The notes under the pieces were generated by a model, which saw nothing but the letters and a program-made list of their open reading frames with translations, was not told where the DNA came from and searched no databases. From NCBI GenBank assembly GCA_943704525.1, contig CALSCQ010002457.1:1-15883 (forward strand): a stretch of DNA of 15,883 bases, written 5' to 3'. Positions 9,373 through 15,883 of the stretch are shown piece after piece. Origin of the DNA: Pigoraptor vietnamica (taxonomy: Eukaryota > Opisthokonta > Filasterea). Numbering within the stretch: position 1 is the first letter of the stretch; every line of letters begins with the position of its first letter. Both the position numbers and the translations under genes were made by a program.

Positions 9373-11729
9373 GCACACACACACATACATACACACACCT
9401 CACTATGCAGACATACGCACACGCACACACAAAATTGTCTCTTCGCCCCCATGTCAAACCCTAATACTCGGCGCAGGCATGGCTGGCGACAAACGGCAGC
9501 GCACGCGGGAGCTCATCGAGAAGGACAAGGAATCGTATCGCCTGCGCCTATACAAAATCGACCGCCTTTCGTGGCAAGAGTGCCGCCGCATCATCAAGAG
9601 CGTCTGCCACTTTCTCTCCGTCGACGACGTCGCCATGGTGCGTCGCAGCGCTTCTCTGCGCCGCCGGCAAGCATGCGTCCGTGCTGTGTGCGCTCGAGCG
9701 CACCAAACCCTCCCGCTGTAATAGGACGACTTGCTGAATACGCCCTTCTGCTTGTTCGTAGGTGATGCCGGCGCTGCAGTCCGTGTCGGAGGAGGCGGAG
9801 CACGCGCACGAGATGAGGAAGGTGGGGGTGACACGAACACGGCTGCGCTGCGCAGCCTGTCGCGCTCGACCCTTTCTTCAATTACTGGCTCCACTTGCAC
9901 GAAGTTTTTGTCTCCCTCCATGACGGTAGCGGAGTCGATGGACACACGTCTATGATTTAAGCCGATTCGACATCTCTTCATGACGGTGAATTCCATGCCC
10001 TTTCGCTCACTGTCACCCCCTGCTGATCCTCCTCAGCTTCTCGCGGAAATTGCGGACGCCGTCCGTCGCTTCAATCCCGTGTGGCTATCGGACCCTGAGG
10101 GTGCGGTCCCTCTCGACGAAGTGCCGGCCGTCCTCGCGCACTTTTACGACACGGCGGCGTCGGAGAAGGAAGAGCTCTCGCGTCTGCAGGTGGGGGCAGG
10201 GTCGGAGTGTGGCGATAGCACCTCGTGACATCGTACTTGCGACATTTTCACTATGTCGACGCACGCTGATACTAACGTGTGCTCGTGCCGTCGCAGGAGT
10301 TCCGCACGCTGCTGGCAGCCGCACTGGACCGACGGGCGTATCCCGTCGGAAAGCCGGCGACGCGGCCGAGCGAGTGGACGGACCGCGAGTTGCTTTCGCT
10401 CGTGGACGACATGGTGGGCCATGAGCGAGACGTACTGCTCGGCCACAGGGCCCTCGCGGACGCCGAGATGAAGCTGCAGGTGCGTCAGACTGTCGTGAAA
10501 GGCTTCGATGTGTCGTCTTTGGAGTGGTGTGCGCGTGCGCTGTGTGCGCGTGAATTTGTCTCTCACATGCCGACGTGCCTTTCCTTGCGGGTCCGCAGCA
10601 GTCGCCGGACGACCCCCTGTCTAGGATTGTCGCGCACTTCATGGCGCTGTACGATGTGCCCAATGTCGCCGGTGTTATCCCCGCCATGAACTTTGGCTAT
10701 CAGCGGGTGTCGGAGGCCAACAACTGCCTCGCCGCCGTTTGCAGAGCCCTGCAGCTCGGTGAGTGCTGAGAGTGAAGGTCGTCGCGTCTTTTTCCGTGCT
10801 GTGCACTCAATGCTGTGTGTGCGCAGGGGAGCATGCTTCGACGCACGCCATCGTAAGTGCGATCTACAGGCTGCAGGAGACCTCGCGCGATGCGCACTCT
10901 GCAGCTGCGGACGGTGAGTCTGCTCGAGGCGCATTCTCCTCAATTGATCCCATTTGCGGTAGTTTCCCCACAAAGTCCGCGTTGTCTGGACGTTTGGCGC
11001 TGAATGTCCTACCATGCACATGTTTGGTCGCTGAATGTGTGTACCACATTACTCACAGAGAGCGACACTGACGCCATGCGCCGCGGGGGCAAAACTGAGG
11101 CGTGGAATGCGCCGAGGTCACCCGGTGAAGACGCCGTCTCAGTCCCCGCGAGCATGATGGAGGCGTGAGTGAAATGGCCGTTCGATTGTTGTTACATGGG
11201 CTTTGGGAACATCGATGCCAACTTGTTCTCTCGCCACGTGGCCTGCTCGTTTCCTCTCCTCGAATGCGCTTGTCTCGGCACCATGCGTTGAGTCTTTGTG
11301 TGCGTCAGTTCTCGTCGGCCCATTCTGACGCACTGCACGCGCACTTCACTATGGTGTGTGTTTGTGTGTGTCAGTTCCAGTTGGCCCATTCTGACGCACT
11401 GCACGCGCAGAATCATCGCACGTCTGGACGACTACGACCGGTTCTTCCCCACGTGCCGCGAGGTCCTCCGCAGCGCCATGTCCCTGCTCGGCGTCACTTC
11501 GGTCGCACGCATTGTTCCCGCCATCGAAGCGCTTCGAGGCGCCGCGGATTTCGGGGCGCGCCCCATGCCCGCGTGGGCCGTGGCAGGGCAGCAAGGGCAT
11601 GGGGACGACACGGACTTGCGTGAGCGCTCGCACGATGGGCAACAAGGGGACAGCGTTGGCGACGGCGCTGGTGAGCGCGGCGCGGCAGGGGGGGAGAGCG
11701 GCGCGGACGACGAGGGGCCGTCCTTCTAA
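6800..11729 (+). CDS. CEP70: centrosomal protein CEP70
   Basis: Thirteen exons: 6800-7127, 7285-7500, 7645-8846, 9007-9170, 9252-9286, 9477-9637, 9762-9821, 10037-10189, 10297-10479, 10599-10758, 10827-10913, 11059-11164, 11411-11729. All phases agree, giving 1057 residues against about 600 in human CEP70. In animals CEP70 is a coiled-coil centrosome protein that binds gamma-tubulin. Matches in order: LELARVGVRP (315-324, human LLMMHGLKPL); coiled coil 357-527; RQLLGR followed by DVISAFENDRARK; RPSAREW (612-618, the family's RPT/RPS block); IVAHFMALYDVPNVAGVIP then RVSEANN (about 844-877, human IVSHFQKLFDVPSLNGVYP, RLGEMNN); and DRFFP with IVPAIEAL (961-993) at the C-terminus. Residues 1-310 are a low-complexity extension with no family match, and the last 60 residues are Gly/Asp-rich. 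An upstream exon 6677-6714 spliced to 6772 would add 22 residues in frame. Confidence 0.93.
9325..9430. repeat. (AC)n microsatellite in CEP70 intron 5
   Basis: An uninterrupted AC run at 9325-9368 continues as imperfect CA-rich DNA. It lies 38 nt downstream of the donor of the 35-nt microexon and fills most of that intron. In the transcript it is a CA repeat. Confidence 0.93.
11298..11409. repeat. 66-bp-spaced direct repeat at the CEP70 intron 12 acceptor
   Basis: Copies at 11298-11343 and 11364-11409 share 46 positions with about four mismatches. The core is a 27-bp identity starting GGCCCATTCTGACGCACTGC. Copy 2 is followed by G at 11410, making the used CAG acceptor. Copy 1 is followed by C, so it has no AG. 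Confidence 0.9.
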
Positions 11730-12195
11730 ATTATATGCGTAATTGATTACAGAATTTAACGTTGTTCACGGCGATTTAGAACATGGGCGCGTTCATCGCA
11801 CGACGTAACACAGAGGCGCTGTTGGCCGGCGCAACGAACGAAGTCGAGACATCGAACACGACGGGTCGCGAATGGGTGACTATCACCGCGTTTGGTTTCC
11901 GACGGTCCAAGACGACCAAATTTGGCAGACAGCGATCCCTGTCCCGGTGACGGCGGGACACAGGCGTCGACACTCACGGCGCGAGACTCTCGATGCAAAA
12001 ACACGTTCCAGGATAACGCCTGCAAAGCACGACACCGTGAACATCTCACGTGCGCCGTGTCGACTGTAGGGTACGCCGTCGCATCAAAGCCACCATCAAA
12101 GCCACCGCGATACAATTGAATCGATCGCGTCGGTCGTCTCCGCCACGCCAGCCCATCGTTTAGAAAAGTCATGTTGTATGTGACGAAGCGAACCT
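11730..12195. other. convergent 3' intergenic region
   Basis: 466 bp between the stop codons of CEP70 (plus) and BBS5 (minus). No ORF here resembles a protein. No canonical AATAAA is seen on either strand close to the stops. A perfect tandem 12-mer ATCAAAGCCACC occupies 12083-12106. Both 3' UTRs must end here or overlap. Confidence 0.6.
12083..12106. repeat. tandem 12-mer, two copies
   Basis: ATCAAAGCCACC is repeated exactly, head to tail, in the region between CEP70 and BBS5. Confidence 0.9.
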
Positions 12196-14126
12196 TTACG
12201 ATACGACCGTCCAGAGGGACTCGAGCGTTACGCCCTCAGGCAGTTCTTCGATCGCCAACCCGAGGCCGGGGTGGTGTACGACACGCCCCTCTCCCACCTG
12301 CGCCACGCACGCGCAAGCGGGGCAACGGCGCAGCTATGTCAACGGCGACGAAAAATAGAAGGAAAAGTACATGCACGCAAAGCGCATAATATCGTAACTC
12401 TCGTAAACGGGAGACTTACAGATTGCGCACCCCATTTGCAGCGTTATCGCAGCCACTGTCCCTGGCACACTCCCACCCACCTTGTTGTTGTCCGCATAGT
12501 ACGACGCCAGCGGATCCACGCCGCCGTCGTCCACCACTTCGTCCTCTTCCTCCACGTCGTCGCCAGTGTCGTCGCCGTCGAGAGCCCCCGCGCCACCTTC
12601 CGACTCGCGTGCAGCCTCAATGGACTGCACGCAGAAGCGGGAATGTAAATGCACTTAACTGAGAAGCGCGATCGCACAGAGTAGAGCCGCACAACATAAC
12701 CCACACGCACTACACGCACACATATATGCGACGAGCATGCGCGTTCGCACGCGCGCCCACGTACCGGATCATCCACTTCGTAGAACACCCCAAACACCGG
12801 CGACGTGCCGCACACGCGATAGAGGTTCTTAATCTGACGTGCTACTTCGCGAAGGCGTTCCGGCGGATCGACGCGGAAAGCAAGCACATAATTGCCGCTG
12901 TCCATCGACGTAATGATCGCCATGGAGAGGCCGTACTTGAGCTCACGCACCCTCACTGCGCGCTACGTTCACGCGTGCAAGTCGCGTTAGTGAGCGGTGT
13001 AGTGGTGGAGAGTGCGCTCGTGCATGTATCGAGTTTGATATCAACGAGCCGCAGTGGCTGAGAGTGCGGTCGTCCACGTATCTGTCTGAACAGTGCACAC
13101 AGATACATCCGTCCACACGCATGCATCGCGCACCATCTGAATGTAGGGGACGCTAATGTTGAAGCTCTCGTTGATGTTGGCGTGCCACACGACGCGCACG
13201 TTCGTAATAACAAACGAGCCGAGGATGCCCTGGTCGTTCGAGAGATTCCAGACGCCAACCACCTGCGACGACGCGTGAAACGGGACGCCGAGTGCATAGT
13301 TTGCATCAGACGATGAAACACTTGCGCGCGAACCCCCGAAGACACCCGAGCGCGAACACTCGCTCACCACGAACACTCACAACGAACGCACGCGCGTACG
13401 CAACGCTCATGCCCACCTTGTCGTATATTTGCTCGGCGGGGAGCACCACGAGCTGTTTGTCCTTGATAATGGACCCGCGCAGCTTCAATTCGCGGTACAT
13501 ACGGGACGTATCGTACGCCCTGCGTGAGAGAGAGCGAGAGCGAGTGAGCAATGGTGCGTGCGTGTGCGCACACGTGAGTGTACGTGCGTGTCTCATACGG
13601 AAGCGTGAGACGGCAGCTCACCTATACACCGTCTGCACCGTCGTGAACAGGCGCGGACTCTGCGCCACAAGATTCGTGAAGATAAACTCGTAGCGCGTCG
13701 CGTTTTGCTTCGTGAGAACAAACAGCGCCTGCGTCTCGCCTCGCAGCGCCGACATCGCCGTCTTGGTCGTCACGCTCAGGATGCAGTTCAGGCCGATGCC
13801 TGCAAGAATTGGCGCGCAAACCGCGAAAGTGCGTCCGTCAACGCCGAGAAGAACACCACTAAAACATACGGGCGACGACCGATAACCCACTGAGATTGAT
13901 GAACAAGGGAACACACGCGATGACACCAACTCCCTCGGAACGAGGAACGAAGCACCCACTGAGATTGATGAAGGGGCGCGACTCGGCGTGCCAAATGAGA
14001 CGCAGGTTGGTGATGGTGAGGCGCCCCATTTCGCCATTGTTGCCCTTGGTGTCCTCCACGGCGTCCAGATAGTCAATGATGCGCTCGCCGTTGCGCACTT
14101 TCAGATTGCTGCGAACAAGGCTCCGT

Positions 14127-14191
<65 letters not shown>

Positions 14192-14346
14192 GGCGCAGAT
14201 AATGAAAAAGCGAGCCACGACGGTTAGAAATGGTGTCACAACGCCGCATGTACACAGTGATCGCAGACTGGCAAGTGTGCTGCAAGGCAGTGTGCATGTG
14301 CGTGTGTGTGTGTGCGTGTGTGCAAGTGCGTGTGCGCGTGTGTGTG

Positions 14347-14388
<42 letters not shown>

Positions 14389-14541
14389 GCGTGTGCGTGT
14401 GCGTGTGTGTGTATGTGTGTGTGTATGTGTGCGTCTGTGTGTTTGGGGGAGGGGGGGAGGGGGGCAATGCCACCTTTCGAGCGTGTCGAAGCGAATCTCG
14501 TTGTCTTCCCACGGTGGGAAGTTGCTGTTGCGACCAGACAT
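12196..14541 (-). CDS. BBS5: Bardet-Biedl syndrome 5 protein, BBSome subunit
   Basis: Eight exons, 14541-14474, 14108-13960, 13799-13622, 13519-13417, 13262-13134, 12962-12765, 12624-12481 and 12297-12196, join in phase into 356 residues (human BBS5 is 341). BBS5 is one of eight BBSome subunits. It carries two PH-like domains that in animals bind phosphoinositides, and the complex moves membrane proteins in and out of cilia. The sequence follows the family throughout: WEDNEIRFD (11-19); EDTKGNNG (41-48); [12 protein letters not shown] in the first PH-like domain; [65 protein letters not shown] in the second domain; [18 protein letters not shown]; and the C-terminus [19 protein letters not shown]. 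Intron 5 uses TAG at 12964-12963 as acceptor, which restores [12 protein letters not shown]. An Asp/Glu-rich stretch lies at 292-308. Convergent with CEP70, divergent from the transferase. Confidence 0.98.
13885..13972. repeat. duplicated 5' splice site in BBS5
   Basis: The 19-mer ACCCACTGAGATTGATGAA (sense TTCATCAATCTCA|GTGGGT) occurs at 13954-13972 and again at 13885-13903. The copies are exactly 69 bp apart. The first is the exon 2 donor that gives the family-length protein. The second lies inside intron 2. Confidence 0.95.
14129..14191. repeat. (GT)31 microsatellite in BBS5 intron 1
   Basis: A pure GT run beginning about 20 nt from the 3' splice site of BBS5 intron 1 (exon 2 begins at 14108). 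In the BBS5 transcript it is a CA repeat located where the polypyrimidine tract would be. Confidence 0.97.
14291..14443. repeat. compound TG/CG microsatellite in BBS5 intron 1
   Basis: About 150 bp of TG with CG and TA interruptions, for example four successive GTGTGC units near 14383-14402. With the tract at 14129 it makes up most of the 365-nt intron. Confidence 0.95.
14445..14464 (+). other. G-rich tract, G-quadruplex candidate
   Basis: Runs of five, seven and six G, separated by single A, follow the TG repeat. The C-rich complement lies on the BBS5 sense strand, starting 9 nt after the exon 1 donor. The G strand is BBS5 template. Confidence 0.7.
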
Positions 14542-14820
14542 GACGACGCCCACCCCCTGCGACCGCTGGCACGCCGCGCACTACTCCGCTAGTCTATGCC
14601 GCACGCGCTGCTGCAAAACGACCATCGTGAACCGTCAAAGTTTGAATGCTTGACCAGGTTCCGTGATGACGTACCAATGACGACACCAGACGGGGTGACA
14701 TGTTTTCGAGTGGGCGGTGCCGGCGATTGTTCCAACCTGCACTTTGACGCATGCCGGCCGTGTCATGAGACAGGAGCACGCAATCACACACACACACAAC
14801 CCAACGAACGACCCTCCACT
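14542..14820. promoter_or_regulatory. divergent promoter of BBS5 and the glutathione transferase
   Basis: 279 bp separate the two start codons, which face away from each other, so one short region must serve both. There is no TATA box. A near X-box match (GGTTCC, 2-nt spacer, GATGAC) lies at 14657-14670 and overlaps TGACGT (14667-14672). ACCAAT follows at 14673-14678. A short CA run at 14785-14799 lies in the transferase leader. These sites are motif matches only. Confidence 0.5.
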
Positions 14821-15883
14821 ATGCTCTCGGCGCTGCGTTCATCTGCGTGCGCACAGGTCTGTCTCGGTCGCTCCCTCTCGGCTGCAGCTTCGAGTGCGCC
14901 CCGTGTCCTCGCTTTCAGGAACACCCAATCTGCAGTCTCGCGACTCTCCACGGCCGCAGCCGCCCAGCGAAACCGAGCGAACATGGCGCCCATCCAGCTC
15001 TACTCTCTCGCGACGCCCAATGGACAGAAGGTCCAGATTGCCCTCGAGGAAATGGGGCTCGAGTACGAGCCGCACACGATCAACATTTCCAAGGGCGACC
15101 AGTTTCAGGGTACGCCAGTCAAGCGCCCACTTTGCCGAAGTCGCATGTCACGCTGGTGGCCGAGGTGTCGCGTGGCACTTGCTAAAGCTATTTTACGTTC
15201 ATCATCTTCTCACACCCATGCCCTCGGTTGCAGACTCGTACAAGCAGGTCAACCCGAACTCGAAGATCCCCTCCATCACCGACCCCAACGGCCCCGGTGC
15301 GTGCTTCGATAAGTGAATGCTCTGAGGTTGCAACCTGTTGCTTCTCCTGTCGCTTCTACTCGCCTTCAGGGATTTGACTGTTATGCCGTCGCACGCTGCT
15401 CACACGCGCAGACGGAAAGCCCATCAATGTCTTTGAGAGCGGCGCCATTCTCATTTACCTCGCCGAGAAGTCGGGCAAGTTCCTCAGCTCGGACCCCCGC
15501 CGCCGCATTGAGACGATTCAGTGGATCATGTTCCAGATGAGCGGCGTGGGGCCCATGTTCGGTGGGCTGTTGTTGTTTACACGAGTTGAGATCCGTCTCG
15601 CGTGCGGCAGTCGTAATGTCGCTCTCTCGCGATCTCTCTTGCGCATCCCATGCCCTTCCCTTCGATCGACCTCTGCTCATCGGTATTTTCTGCGTATCTT
15701 TAAATCGAACTCACTGCTTGTCACATCGCAGGCCAGTACAACCACTTCATCAAGTGAGGGGCGCGACAATGGCCTCCGCTATTGTGCTCTTCCTCTGTGT
15801 AGGGCAGGCGACTCACGATCAGCCATTCTCATGTCTACTATTGCACGTGCTCTTTCTCTGCCTTACAGCGCCCCCGCCCCCCC
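14821..15883 (+). CDS. nu-class/Ure2p-like glutathione transferase, mitochondrial-type leader (partial)
   Basis: Exons 14821-15109, 15234-15296, 15412-15561, 15732-15753 and 15869 onward join in phase to about 179 residues, and the gene leaves the window. Residues 1-54 form a basic, Ser/Ala/Arg-rich leader without acidic residues, typical of a mitochondrial presequence. The enzyme starts at MAPIQLYSLATPNGQKV, with the TPNG motif at 65-68. YfcG and Ure2p-like enzymes use this motif, rather than a catalytic Tyr, to hold glutathione. Further family marks are NPNSKIPSITD, with the cis-Pro that contacts glutathione, then FESGAILIYLAEKSG (Glu126-Ser127 bind the gamma-glutamyl group), QWIMFQMSGVGPMFGQYNHF at the start of the helical domain, and N-A-P in the last exon. 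YfcG of E. coli is a glutathione-dependent disulfide reductase; the substrate here is unknown. Met55 could start a cytosolic form. The final 15 nt are almost pure C. Confidence 0.93.

Noticed and set aside
9457-9465. CCCTAA, telomere-like
   Set aside because: A single copy inside CEP70 intron 5, directly before exon 6; not an array.
12951-12964. Alternative acceptor CGCAG at 12956 for BBS5 intron 5
   Set aside because: In the phase set by the exon 5 donor it reads TGA at once. The TAG acceptor at 12964-12963 gives [12 protein letters not shown], which aligns with the family.
14076-14653. Cys-Val and His-Thr repeat ORFs
   Set aside because: They are translations of the TG/CA microsatellites in BBS5 intron 1.
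1-15883. tRNA, rRNA, spliceosomal RNA, CRISPR
   Set aside because: No tRNA B-box with a foldable cloverleaf, no rRNA or snRNA signature sequences and no regularly spaced repeats were seen on reading both strands. A covariance-model search could still find a diverged RNA.

Overview
The window is nuclear DNA from an intron-rich eukaryote that builds cilia. Five protein-coding genes are broken by short GT-AG introns (68 to 382 nt in the four well-resolved genes). Their exons join in matching phase into proteins that align with EPC1, CEP70 and BBS5 of animals. BBS5 and CEP70 point to a flagellated or ciliated cell with basal bodies. GC-rich coding sequence, compact introns and many TG/CA microsatellites suit a free-living protist or early-branching opisthokont. 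The sequence does not fix the lineage. There is no sign of bacterial, organellar or viral genes.

Layout, left to right. (1) 104-434, minus: first two exons of a 2-oxoglutarate/Fe(II) oxygenase-like gene that runs off the left edge. (2) 435-2703: 2.3 kb with no supported gene, holding TG/CA repeats, a 67-nt T tract, an isolated TATA box followed by a hairpin, and one doubtful small basic ORF. (3) 2857-5346, minus: complete 8-exon Enhancer of polycomb (EPC/Epl1). An eroded tandem copy of its last exon lies just downstream. (4) 5347-6799: shared 5' region of two divergent genes, with clustered hairpins and a repeated CACTGCCGGC motif. (5) 6800-11729, plus: 13-exon CEP70 with a long N-terminal extension and a 35-nt microexon. 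(6) 12196-14541, minus: complete 8-exon BBS5, convergent with CEP70. (7) 14821 to the right edge, plus: first five exons of a nu-class/Ure2p-like glutathione transferase with a mitochondrial-type leader, divergent from BBS5 across a 279-bp shared promoter.

Functionally, CEP70 (centrosome/basal body) and BBS5 (BBSome, ciliary trafficking) are neighbours in the ciliary apparatus. EPC is a NuA4 histone acetyltransferase scaffold, and the oxygenase and transferase are metabolic. No operon-like logic joins all five.

The most distinctive signal is structural. Three genes carry short tandem duplications placed on exon boundaries: a duplicated 5' splice site in BBS5 (69 bp apart, in frame), a duplicated 3' splice-site region in CEP70 intron 12 (66 bp apart, one copy with AG lost), and a duplicated terminal exon in EPC. 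I found no wholly new multi-gene system.
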